Source of the DNA: QHCF01 sp003244275 | GTDB taxonomy: Bacteria > Actinomycetota > Acidimicrobiia > Acidimicrobiales > QHCF01 | Assembly (NCBI GenBank): GCA_036806345.1 | Contig: DAIROT010000012.1 | Coordinates: 1 to 46,169 of the forward strand | Direction: 5' to 3' | Length of the DNA: 46,169 nt | Shown: positions 22,862 through 29,874 of the stretch, in pieces | Layout of the letters: every line of letters begins with the position of its first letter | Numbering within the stretch: position 1 is the first letter of the stretch | The notes under the pieces: generated by a model | Database searches by the model: none | Told to the model about the DNA's origin: nothing | What the model saw: only the letters and a program-made list of their open reading frames with translations | Program-made: the position numbers and the translations under genes

Positions 22862-24655
22862 TCGGTGCAGGAGACCTACGGCCTCGACGTCTTGGTCATT
22901 GGGGCCGGGGGGGCCGGCCTGCGGGCTGCCATCGAGGCTCGTACCGAGGGGGCCAACACCGGGATCGTCTGCAAGTCCCTGTTGGGCAAGGCCCACACGG
23001 TGATGGCGGAGGGGGGGATCGCCGCCTCCATGGGCAACGTCTACCCGGAGGACAACTGGCAGGTGCACTTCCGGGACACCATGCGGGGCGGCAAGATGCT
23101 CAACCACTGGCGCATGGCCCAAATCCATGCCCAGGAGGCGCCGGCCCGGGTCGAGGAGCTGGAGGAGTGGGGGGCCCTGTTCGACCGGACGGTGGACGGG
23201 CGGATCCTCCAGCGGGACTTCGGCGGCCACCGCTACGCCCGGCTGGCTCACGTGGGCGACCGCACCGGCCTGGAGATGATCCGCACCCTCCAGCACCGAG
23301 CCATCTCGCTGGACATCGAGGTGTTCATGGAGTGCACGGTCGTGGCCCTGCTGCTCGACGATGGCCACATCGCCGGGGCGGTGGCCTATTGGCGGGACTC
23401 CGGGCGGTTCGTGGTCTTCCGGGCCAAGACGGTGATCCTGGCCACCGGCGGCATCGGCAAGGCCTACCGGGTCACCTCCAACTCCTGGGAGTACACGGGC
23501 GACGGCCACGCCTTGGCCCTGTGGGCGGGGGCCGAGCTGATCGACATGGAGTTCGTCCAGTTCCATCCGACGGCCATGGTCTGGCCGCTCTCGGTCCGGG
23601 GCATCCTGGTGACCGAGGGAGTACGGGGAGATGGCGGAGTCCTGCGCAATCGGGACGGACGCCGGTTCATGTTCGACTACATCCCTCCGGTGTTCGCGGC
23701 TGAGACGGCTGAGACCGAGGAGGAGGCCGATCGCTGGTACCTGGACCGATCCAGTGCCCGGCGCACCCCCGACCTGTTGCCGCGCGACGAGGTGGCGCGG
23801 GCCATCACCAGTGAGGTCAAGGCCGGTCGGGGCAGCCCTCATGGCGGGGGCTTTCTCGACATTGCCTCCCGCCATGACGCCGCCTACATCCGCCGGCGCC
23901 TGCCTTCCATGTACCAGCAGTTCAAGGAGCTGGCCGATGTGGACATCACCGCCGGACCGATGGAGGTGGGGCCCACCTGTCACTACGTCATGGGCGGAGC
24001 GCGGGTGGACCCCGACACCGCGGCCACCACCGTGCCGGGCCTGTACGCGGCGGGCGAGGTGGCCGGCGGCATGCACGGAGCCAACCGCCTGGGCGGCAAC
24101 TCGCTGGGAGACCTGCTGGTGTTCGGGCGTCGGGCCGGCCTCTCGGCGGCCGAGCACGCCAGGCGCCTGCCCTCGCTGCCAGCCCTGGATCAGGCTCAGG
24201 TGGACGCCAACGTGGCGGCCGCCCTGGCTCCTTTTGAGCGGGCCGGCCGAGAGAACCCGTACAGCATCCAGAGCGATCTCCAGCAGACCATGCAGGACCT
24301 GGTGGGGATCGTTCGCACCGGTGAGGAGCTGGGTCGGGCCATCGAAGAGATCGCCGCGCTGAGGCAGCGGGCGGCGGCAGTGGCAGTGGTCGGCAACCGT
24401 CACTACAACCCGGGCTGGCACCTGGCCCTGGACCTGACCCCGCTGCTCACGGTGTCGGAGTGCGTAGCCACCGCTGCCCTTCGGCGCAGTGAGAGCCGGG
24501 GTGGCCACACCCGCAACGACTACCCGGCGTCCGATCCCGAGCTGGGGCAGGTCAACCTGGTGATCCGACAAGGCCAGGATGGGTTGTCGGTGCATCCCGA
24601 GCCATTGCCCCAGGTTCCCTTCGAGCTGCGCCAGCTCCTGGAGGCCGGTTCGTGA
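22850..24655 (+). CDS. sdhA: succinate dehydrogenase flavoprotein subunit
   Basis: A 601-residue flavoprotein that oxidises succinate to fumarate at the cytoplasmic membrane face. The N-terminal Rossmann motif is VIGAGGAGLRAA. The flavinylation site is in GKAHTVMAEGGIAA, with His49 as the likely covalent FAD ligand. ILATGGIGKAY, EFVQFHPTA and GHTRNDYP are further family blocks, and GLYAAGEVAGGMHGANRLGGNSL is the classical C-terminal FAD contact. It resembles the actinobacterial Sdh1 type. ATG at 22850 overlaps the TGA of a five-codon mini-ORF. Its own stop overlaps the sdhB GTG as GTGA. The order sdhC-sdhA-sdhB matches Sdh1 operons. Confidence 0.94.
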   Translation: MAGASVQETYGLDVLVIGAGGAGLRAAIEARTEGANTGIVCKSLLGKAHTVMAEGGIAASMGNVYPEDNWQVHFRDTMRGGKMLNHWRMAQIHAQEAPARVEELEEWGALFDRTVDGRILQRDFGGHRYARLAHVGDRTGLEMIRTLQHRAISLDIEVFMECTVVALLLDDGHIAGAVAYWRDSGRFVVFRAKTVILATGGIGKAYRVTSNSWEYTGDGHALALWAGAELIDMEFVQFHPTAMVWPLSVRGILVTEGVRGDGGVLRNRDGRRFMFDYIPPVFAAETAETEEEADRWYLDRSSARRTPDLLPRDEVARAITSEVKAGRGSPHGGGFLDIASRHDAAYIRRRLPSMYQQFKELADVDITAGPMEVGPTCHYVMGGARVDPDTAATTVPGLYAAGEVAGGMHGANRLGGNSLGDLLVFGRRAGLSAAEHARRLPSLPALDQAQVDANVAAALAPFERAGRENPYSIQSDLQQTMQDLVGIVRTGEELGRAIEEIAALRQRAAAVAVVGNRHYNPGWHLALDLTPLLTVSECVATAALRRSESRGGHTRNDYPASDPELGQVNLVIRQGQDGLSVHPEPLPQVPFELRQLLEAGS

Positions 24656-24723
24656 GCCAGTCGGAGCCCGTGAGCCAGTCGGAGCCCGTGAGCGGGGGAG
24701 GGCCCGTGAGCCAGGCCGAGCCC
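24652..24723 (+). repeat. four 18-bp tandem repeats, each starting with GTG
   Basis: Units at 24652, 24670, 24688 and 24706; the first two are GTGAGCCAGTCGGAGCCC. Each unit begins with an in-frame GTG and encodes a VSQSEP-like hexapeptide at the SdhB N-terminus. Confidence 0.93.
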
Positions 24724-25482
24724 TTCGTGACCATGCGCCTGTGGCGGGGTGATTCCNNNNNNNNNNNNNNNNNNNNNNNNNNNNNNNNNGACTACTCGGT
24801 GCCGGCCCAGGAAGGCGAGGTGGTCCTCGATGCCATACACCGGGTCCAGGCCACCCTGGCTCCCGACCTGGCCGTGCGCTGGAACTGCAAGGCCGGCAAG
24901 TGCGGGTCGTGCAGCGCGGAGGTGAACGGCCGGCCCCGCCTGATGTGCATGACCAGGATGAGCCTTTTCGAGGCTGGCACGCCCATCACCGTCACGCCCC
25001 TGCGGACCTTCCCGATCGTCAAGGACCTGGTGACCGACGTCTCGTTCAACTTCGAGATGGCTCGGCGGGTGCCGGCGCTGGTTCCCCGCCCGAGGGAGGC
25101 GGACGGGACCTACCGGATGGCTCAGCGGGACATCGAGCGGGCCCAGGAGCTCCACCGGTGCATCGAGTGCTTCCTCTGCCAGGACGTGTGCCATGTGATC
25201 CGGGACCATGAGGGGAACAAGGCGAGATTCGCCGGCCCCCGCCTGTTCGTACGCTATGCCGAGCTGGAGATGCATCCCCTCGACACCAGGGACCGCCGGC
25301 CGCTGCTCAAGGAGCAGATGGGCCTTGGGCTGTGCAACATCACCAGGTGCTGCACCGAGATGTGCCCCGAGGGCATCAAGATCACCGACAACGCCATCAT
25401 CCCCCTGAAGGAGCGGGTGGTGGACGCCTACTTCGATCCGGTGGCCTGGCTGGGTCGCAAAATCCTCCGGCGCGGGCATTAG
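24652..25482 (+). CDS. sdhB: succinate dehydrogenase iron-sulfur subunit (contains gap)
   Basis: An iron-sulfur protein of about 276 residues carrying electrons from FAD to quinone. Cysteine clusters are CKAGKCGSCSAEVNG with PRLMC ([2Fe-2S]), CIECFLCQDVC ([4Fe-4S]) and CNITRCCTEMCPEGI. The cluster spacing matches actinobacterial SdhB. GTG at 24652 overlaps the sdhA stop (GTGA) and is followed by three further in-frame GTG codons at 18-bp steps in a tandem repeat, so the real N-terminus could be any of the four. Thirty-three Ns (24757-24789) replace part of the ferredoxin-like domain without breaking the frame. Confidence 0.93.
   Translation: MSQSEPVSQSEPVSGGGPVSQAEPFVTMRLWRGDSXXXXXXXXXXXDYSVPAQEGEVVLDAIHRVQATLAPDLAVRWNCKAGKCGSCSAEVNGRPRLMCMTRMSLFEAGTPITVTPLRTFPIVKDLVTDVSFNFEMARRVPALVPRPREADGTYRMAQRDIERAQELHRCIECFLCQDVCHVIRDHEGNKARFAGPRLFVRYAELEMHPLDTRDRRPLLKEQMGLGLCNITRCCTEMCPEGIKITDNAIIPLKERVVDAYFDPVAWLGRKILRRGH
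24757..24789. other. scaffold gap (33 N)
   Basis: Thirty-three unknown bases inside sdhB. The frame is kept across the gap. Confidence 0.98.
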
Positions 25483-25484
25483 CC

Positions 25485-26138
25485 TTGACGAGCACAGTGC
25501 CAACCTCCAGAGCTGATCGCCGGGTCCTGCCCCTCTGGCTGCATCAGGCGGCCGAGTACATCGTCGGGCTGCTCCTGGCGTACATGGCTCTGCACGTCAG
25601 CGGACAGATGAGGATTGCCCTGCTGGCCGCGGCCGGCACCATGGTGGCCATTGCGGTGATCACTGACGGCCCGGTCGGGGCTCTGCGCCTGCTCGGCCCC
25701 CGAGCCCACCAGTGGGCCGACGTGGCCCTGGTGGTGGGCCTGGCCGTATCGCCCCTGGCGGTATTCGGCCACCTGGACACCCTGGCCATCATCGTGGCCG
25801 AGGCTGCCGCCGTGGTCCTGCTGCGCATGGCCACCCTCACCCGTTATCGCCCCGGGGTGCCCGCGGCCGGCGGTGGCCTGATGATGCGCACGGTCAAGCT
25901 GGCCGCCGGGACCGCCGCCCGAGGTCCCGCCAGCCGGGGCCCGGTCAATCGAGGTCCCGCCAGCCGAGGCCCGGCCAGCAGGGGTCGCACCGCCAGGACG
26001 CTGGGCTTCCTGGCCGGCCGAGCCCAGCGGGAGGCCCTCCGCCAGGCGCCCAGGGCGGATCGGGCAGTGGCCAACGGGGCCCGACACCTCGGCACCCTCC
26101 TGGGCAGGCGCCGTCCGCCACCCCCTCGCCCACGCTGA
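25485..26138 (+). CDS. hypothetical membrane protein with RGPAS repeats
   Basis: About 217 residues from TTG 25485; GTG at 25497 is an alternative. The N-terminal 120 residues hold about four hydrophobic segments (WLHQAAEYIVGLLLAYMAL, IALLAAAGTMVAIAVI, WADVALVVGLAVSPLAVF and LAIIVAEAAAVVLLRMA). The C-terminal half is strongly basic and contains five RGPAS-like pentapeptides followed by a Gly/Arg/Pro-rich tail. The family is not recognised. The position directly after sdhB (2 bp after its stop) and before ctaC suggests co-transcription with respiratory genes. No ribosome binding site is obvious, fitting translational coupling to sdhB. Confidence 0.65.
   Translation: MTSTVPTSRADRRVLPLWLHQAAEYIVGLLLAYMALHVSGQMRIALLAAAGTMVAIAVITDGPVGALRLLGPRAHQWADVALVVGLAVSPLAVFGHLDTLAIIVAEAAAVVLLRMATLTRYRPGVPAAGGGLMMRTVKLAAGTAARGPASRGPVNRGPASRGPASRGRTARTLGFLAGRAQREALRQAPRADRAVANGARHLGTLLGRRRPPPPRPR
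25920..25994. repeat. five 15-bp repeats encoding RGPAS-like pentapeptides
   Basis: Units at 25920, 25935, 25950, 25965 and 25980; the first and third (CGAGGTCCCGCCAGC) are identical. They encode RGPAS, RGPVN, RGPAS, RGPAS and RGRTA in the basic tail of the membrane protein. Confidence 0.88.
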
Positions 26139-26202
26139 CGGGGCCGGGCCGGGCCGGCTGCCGACTTCTCCTTTGCTGGCCGTACCCGCTACATTCGGCG
26201 CC

Positions 26203-27009
26203 GTGAACCCGCCACCCGGGCGCCGGAGCCGTGCCCGCCTGCTGCTTGCTCGTCTCGGCCGTCTGGCCAAGACGGCAGGCCCGATGGCAGTGGTGGCCAT
26301 TGCCCTGGCCGGGTGCCGGCTGCCGAGCTTCGGCTCGTTCGACGCCCCCACCACCCAGGGCCAGAAGACCTACCACCTGTGGCAGGGATTCATGGTCGCC
26401 ACCTTGGTAGTGGGTGTGTTCGTGTGGCTGCTGATCTTCTGGGCGGTATTCGCTTACCGCAAGAAGAAGAAGGATGGCGAAGGACTGCCCAAGCAGACCC
26501 GGTACAACATGCCCTGGGAGGTGGCCTACACCATTGTGCCCCTGCTCATCGTGGCTGGCCTGTTCTACTTCACCGTGGTGGCCGAGAACCAGGTCACCCA
26601 GGTGGTAGCCAATCCGCAGACCAGGGTGACGGTCACCGGGTTCCGCTGGGGCTGGCGCTTCGACTACACCGACGCGTCGGGCAAGGTCCTCGCTTCGGTG
26701 GTGCCTCCCACCGTGGGCCAGGGCTATCCGCAGATGATCCTGCCCGACCATGAGGTGACCCGGGTGACGCTGGTGTCGCGTGATGTGGTCCACGGCTTCT
26801 ACATCCCGGCGTTCGATTACAGCGAGTACGCCCAGCCCGGCTTGTTGAACAAGTTCGACTTCACCCCCACCCGCGACGGCGTGTTCGACGGCAAGTGCGC
26901 CCAGTACTGCGGCCTGCGCCACGCCCAGATGCTGTTCACCGTCCGCATCATGAGCTCCTCGAACTTCCACACGTGGTTGTCGAGCCAAGAGGCAAAGGTG
27001 TCAACATGA
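26203..27009 (+). CDS. ctaC: cytochrome c oxidase subunit II
   Basis: About 268 residues carrying the CuA electron entry site of the terminal oxidase. The N-terminus looks like a lipoprotein signal ending in ALAGC, followed by two transmembrane helices (GFMVATLVVGVFVWLLIFW and EVAYTIVPLLIVAGLFYF) and the cupredoxin domain. CuA ligands appear as DVVHGFYIP and CAQYCGLRHAQM. The Glu usual between the two cysteines is Gln here, but that residue contributes only its backbone carbonyl in known structures. GTG at 26203 is preferred; TTG at 26173 would lengthen the leader. No Shine-Dalgarno box is seen, and a TACATT 7 bases upstream could allow leaderless transcription. The stop overlaps ctaD by four bases (ATGA). 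Confidence 0.93.
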   Translation: MNPPPGRRSRARLLLARLGRLAKTAGPMAVVAIALAGCRLPSFGSFDAPTTQGQKTYHLWQGFMVATLVVGVFVWLLIFWAVFAYRKKKKDGEGLPKQTRYNMPWEVAYTIVPLLIVAGLFYFTVVAENQVTQVVANPQTRVTVTGFRWGWRFDYTDASGKVLASVVPPTVGQGYPQMILPDHEVTRVTLVSRDVVHGFYIPAFDYSEYAQPGLLNKFDFTPTRDGVFDGKCAQYCGLRHAQMLFTVRIMSSSNFHTWLSSQEAKVST

Positions 27010-28694
27010 CCATCCTCGACGAGCGCCCCCAGGTCGCTCACCAACCCCCCGAGCACGAGCATGAGCCGTCGGGGGTCTACAAGTGGCTGACCAGCACCGA
27101 CCATAAGGTCATTGGCAAGAGCTACCTGATCACCTCGGTTCTGTTCTTCCTCATGGCCGGGATCATGGCCCTGTTCTTCCGGGTGCAGCTGACCTCGCCC
27201 AACAACACGTTCCTCAGCCAGTCCACCTACAACGAGCTGTTCACCATGCACGGCAGCATGATGATGTACCTGTTTGCCGGGCCTTTTGCATTCGGTGGCT
27301 TCGCCAATGCCATAGTCCCCCTCCAGGTGGGGGCGCCGGACATGGCCTTCCCCCGGCTCAATGCCCTGTCCTACTGGATATACGCGGCGGGTGGGTTCAT
27401 CATGCTCACCGGGTTCCTCACCGCCGGGGGAGCGGCGGACTTCGGCTGGGTGGCCTATGCGCCCCTGTCCAATGCGGTGAACTCGCCGGGGGCAGGTGCC
27501 GATCTCTGGATCATCGCCTTGGTCCTGACCGGGTTCTCGGCCATCTTCACCGGCATCAACATCATCACCACCGTGTTCTACCTGCGGGCTCCGGGCATGA
27601 CCATGTTCCGCATTCCCATCTTCACCTGGAACATGGTCGTCACCGGGATGCTCATCCTGATCGCCTTTCCGGTCCTTACCAGCGCCCTGATCATGCTGTT
27701 CGCCGACCGCCATCTGGGGACCCACATCTTCGAGGTCTCGGGCGGGGGGGTCCCGGTGCTGTGGCAGCACCTCTTCTGGTTCTTCGGGCACCCGGAGGTC
27801 TACATCCTGGCCTTGCCCTACTTCGGGATCGTCACCGAGATCTTCCCGGTGTTCTCCCGCAAGCCGGTGTTCGGTTACAAGGGCCTGTTCTTCGCCACCC
27901 TGCTCATTGCCGGACTGTCCACTGGCGTCTGGGCCCACCACATGTTCACCACCGGGGCAGTGCTGCTGCCCTTCTTCAGCGGGATGTCCTTCCTGATCGC
28001 GGTGCCCACCGGGATCAAGTACTTCGCCTGGATAGGCACCATGTGGCGGGGCCAGATCACCTTCGAGACGCCCATGCTGTTCGCAGTGGGCTTCCTGGTG
28101 GTGTTCCTGGCCGGAGGCCTCACCGGGGTGCTGCTGGCTGCACCACCCATCGACTTCTTCACCCACGACACCTACTTCGTGGTGGCCCACTTCCACCAGG
28201 TGCTCTTCGGCACCGCCATCTTCGCCGGGTTCGGCGGGGCCTACTACTGGTATCCCAAGATCACCGGTCGCATGATGCGCCCCGGGCTGGGCAAGGCCCA
28301 CTTCTGGATCCTGTTCTGCGGTTTCTGGATCCAGACCGTGCCCCAGTACATCCTGGGCCTGGAGGGCATGCCCCGGCGCATCCCCACCTACGCCAGGAAC
28401 CCGGAGTGGGCCCTCAACAACCGGATCTCGACCATTGGGGCGTTCATGATCGGGCTCTCTTTCGTGTTCTTCCTGGTCAACCTATGGGTGTCGTGGCGTA
28501 AGCCGGTGCTGGCGGGGGACAACCCCTGGGTCTACGGCCAGGCCCTGGAGTGGGCCACCTCCTCCCCGGCTCCCCACCACAACTTCCACTCCCTCCCACC
28601 GATACGTTCGGAACGGCCGACCTGGGACATGAACTTCGGGGAGCCTGCGCCAGGGTCAAGCATCGAAGGTTCGACCGGAGTCACCGTCAAATGA
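27006..28694 (+). CDS. ctaD: cytochrome c oxidase subunit I
   Basis: A 562-residue catalytic subunit of the aa3-type oxidase, reducing O2 to water and pumping protons. About twelve hydrophobic helices are present. Ligands: TMHGSMMM (His82, low-spin haem a), WQHLFWFFGHPEVYIL (CuB His, with the cross-linked Tyr and the proton-channel Glu of the A-type family), WAHHMF (CuB His pair) and DTYFVVAHFHQVLFG (haem a3 and haem a His). ATG at 27006 overlaps the ctaC stop. The C-terminal tail is soluble. It is followed by a 52-bp spacer with a dispersed repeat, then ctaF. Confidence 0.96.
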   Translation: MTILDERPQVAHQPPEHEHEPSGVYKWLTSTDHKVIGKSYLITSVLFFLMAGIMALFFRVQLTSPNNTFLSQSTYNELFTMHGSMMMYLFAGPFAFGGFANAIVPLQVGAPDMAFPRLNALSYWIYAAGGFIMLTGFLTAGGAADFGWVAYAPLSNAVNSPGAGADLWIIALVLTGFSAIFTGINIITTVFYLRAPGMTMFRIPIFTWNMVVTGMLILIAFPVLTSALIMLFADRHLGTHIFEVSGGGVPVLWQHLFWFFGHPEVYILALPYFGIVTEIFPVFSRKPVFGYKGLFFATLLIAGLSTGVWAHHMFTTGAVLLPFFSGMSFLIAVPTGIKYFAWIGTMWRGQITFETPMLFAVGFLVVFLAGGLTGVLLAAPPIDFFTHDTYFVVAHFHQVLFGTAIFAGFGGAYYWYPKITGRMMRPGLGKAHFWILFCGFWIQTVPQYILGLEGMPRRIPTYARNPEWALNNRISTIGAFMIGLSFVFFLVNLWVSWRKPVLAGDNPWVYGQALEWATSSPAPHHNFHSLPPIRSERPTWDMNFGEPAPGSSIEGSTGVTVK

Positions 28695-28696
28695 CC

Positions 28697-28713
28697 ACAC
28701 TGCTCCGCAGGGG
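28697..28713 (+). repeat. dispersed 17-base repeat, copy 1
   Basis: ACACTGCTCCGCAGGGG, found again at 35809-35825 and 35884-35900. It contains the small hairpin CTGC-TCC-GCAG. This copy lies 2 bp after the ctaD stop, within the operon. Confidence 0.88.
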
Positions 28714-28746
28714 TAGCGGCCGCGGCAGCGAAACGGTCGCCCGGCT

Positions 28747-29139
28747 ATGAAGATCGAGGGCTATGTGATGTTGTCCGTCGCCGCCTTCTTTGGCGCGGTC
28801 CTGGCCCTGTACTGGTTCACCTCCTACGAGGATGCCGGCGCCCTGATGCTGCTGGCCACCGCCGCCCTGGGTTCCCTGATCGGCGGCTATCTGTACTGGT
28901 GGTCCAGGCGCATGGCCCCCCGGCCGGAGGACCGTCCAGATGCCAATATGGCGGAGGGGGCGGGTAATATCGGCTCGTTCCCGGATACGAGCATCTGGCC
29001 GTTCACACTGGGGATCGGCCTGGCCGGTGTGGGGCTGGGCTGGGTGTTCGGAGCGTGGTTGGCGGTGATGGGGGGAGGCATGGTGCTGACCGCCTTCGTC
29101 GGCGTCATCGTCGAGAGTCGCCGAGGTGGCGTGGTCTAG
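28747..29139 (+). CDS. ctaF: cytochrome c oxidase subunit IV, actinobacterial type
   Basis: A 130-residue membrane subunit found in actinobacterial aa3 oxidases. It has an N-terminal helix pair (VMLSVAAFFGAVLALYWF and ALMLLATAALGSLIGGYLYW), the conserved loop with MAEGAGNIGSFPDTSIWPF, and two further hydrophobic segments. ATG at 28747 is used. It follows ctaD after the 52-bp spacer and is probably in the same transcript. It supports assembly or stability of the oxidase rather than catalysis. Confidence 0.92.
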   Translation: MKIEGYVMLSVAAFFGAVLALYWFTSYEDAGALMLLATAALGSLIGGYLYWWSRRMAPRPEDRPDANMAEGAGNIGSFPDTSIWPFTLGIGLAGVGLGWVFGAWLAVMGGGMVLTAFVGVIVESRRGGVV

Positions 29140-29184
29140 GCCGTCTCTGACAGGTGTGTGGCTCGTTACCGGTGCGTGGCTCGA

Positions 29185-29466
29185 TCAGCCAGGCTCGATT
29201 CGCTCGCCCCGCTCGGTCGCCCTGGCTTGGCGACCCTCTCTGTATCGCCGGGCCACCCACACCGTAGCGGGCAGAAAGACCCAGACCATGGCCACTGCCA
29301 CGATCCTGCCTGGGTCCACCCTCAGCGCTGAGAGGGCGACGGGGATAGCGAAGATACCCACCAGCACCCACACCAGGGCCAGGCGGGACAGTCCAATGGG
29401 AAACGAGATCGTCTCGGCCCGATCCCCTCGGTTATGCCCGGGCCGACGGTTTGGCGGCATCATCAC
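29185..29466 (-). CDS. small hypothetical membrane protein, 93 aa
   Basis: Two predicted transmembrane helices (LALVWVLVGIFAIPVALSAL and GRIVAVAMVWVFLPATVWVA) flanked by an Arg/Pro-rich N-terminus and a basic, then acidic, C-terminus. The family is not recognised. The start is one of three consecutive ATG codons at 29466. It is convergent to ctaF and lies downstream of the two-component operon on the same strand, separated by a hairpin. The regular helix-turn-helix membrane layout supports a real gene. Confidence 0.65.
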   Translation of the reverse strand: MMMPPNRRPGHNRGDRAETISFPIGLSRLALVWVLVGIFAIPVALSALRVDPGRIVAVAMVWVFLPATVWVARRYREGRQARATERGERIEPG

Positions 29467-29502
29467 CTGATCGTATTACCTGTCGCCATCCGCCACCGGG
29501 CG

Positions 29503-29535
29503 GGCGGCGGCTGCCCCGAAGGTGCGGCCGCCGCC
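29503..29535 (-). terminator. GC-rich hairpin after the two-component operon
   Basis: A perfect 9-bp stem GGCGGCGGC (29503-29511) and GCCGCCGCC (29527-29535) with a 15-base loop, 12 bases after the last stop of the minus-strand operon. There is no T-run, as is common in GC-rich actinobacteria. Confidence 0.55.
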
Positions 29536-29547
29536 TCCCGGGATGTG

Positions 29548-29874
29548 CTACTCCTGACCGTTGAACTGGTGATCGACGTTCCCGGCCGGATCCTGGTGGC
29601 CACCAGGACCGTCTGAGCCCTGGGCGGAGCCGCTTTCCTGGCCCGACCCGTCAGGTGCCTCTGGGGCCCCCTTGGGCTCGGCTCCGGCGCCGACATCCGG
29701 CATATCCGCACTGGGCCCGTTGACCGCGTTGGGAGCGCTCGAGGGGCTCGATGCCGGGACGGTTGCCGCTGGCGGAGTGCTGCTGGCAGTGCTGGCATAT
29801 GCCAGCCCCCCGCCCAGGCCAAAGACCGGAAGGGCGGTCAGGCATCCCATGACCAGCTTGCTCTTGATGTTCAT
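29548..29874 (-). CDS. small secreted acidic protein in a two-component operon
   Basis: A 108-residue protein with a clear signal peptide (MNIKSK, hydrophobic core, then AYAST), likely cut near residue 28. The mature part is low-complexity, Ser/Pro/Ala then Gly/Asp/Gln rich, acidic, with no cysteine, ending HQDPAGNVDHQFNGQE. The family is not recognised. ATG at 29874 overlaps the kinase stop (ATGA) and also has its own ribosome binding site (AAAGGAG, 7 bases upstream). As the third gene after the regulator and kinase, it could be an extracytoplasmic ligand, brake or accessory of the kinase sensor; this is inference from context only. Confidence 0.78.
   Translation of the reverse strand: MNIKSKLVMGCLTALPVFGLGGGLAYASTASSTPPAATVPASSPSSAPNAVNGPSADMPDVGAGAEPKGAPEAPDGSGQESGSAQGSDGPGGHQDPAGNVDHQFNGQE

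Noticed and set aside
22748..24595. Long minus-strand open frame (about 615 codons) opposite sdhA
   Set aside because: The plus strand has a complete SdhA with all motifs. The antisense translation is rich in Gly, His, Arg and Gln with no family pattern, as expected for GC-rich shadow frames.
26817..28301. Long minus-strand open frame opposite ctaD
   Set aside because: The sense strand encodes a textbook oxidase subunit I; the antisense product is low-complexity His/Gly/Glu-rich sequence.
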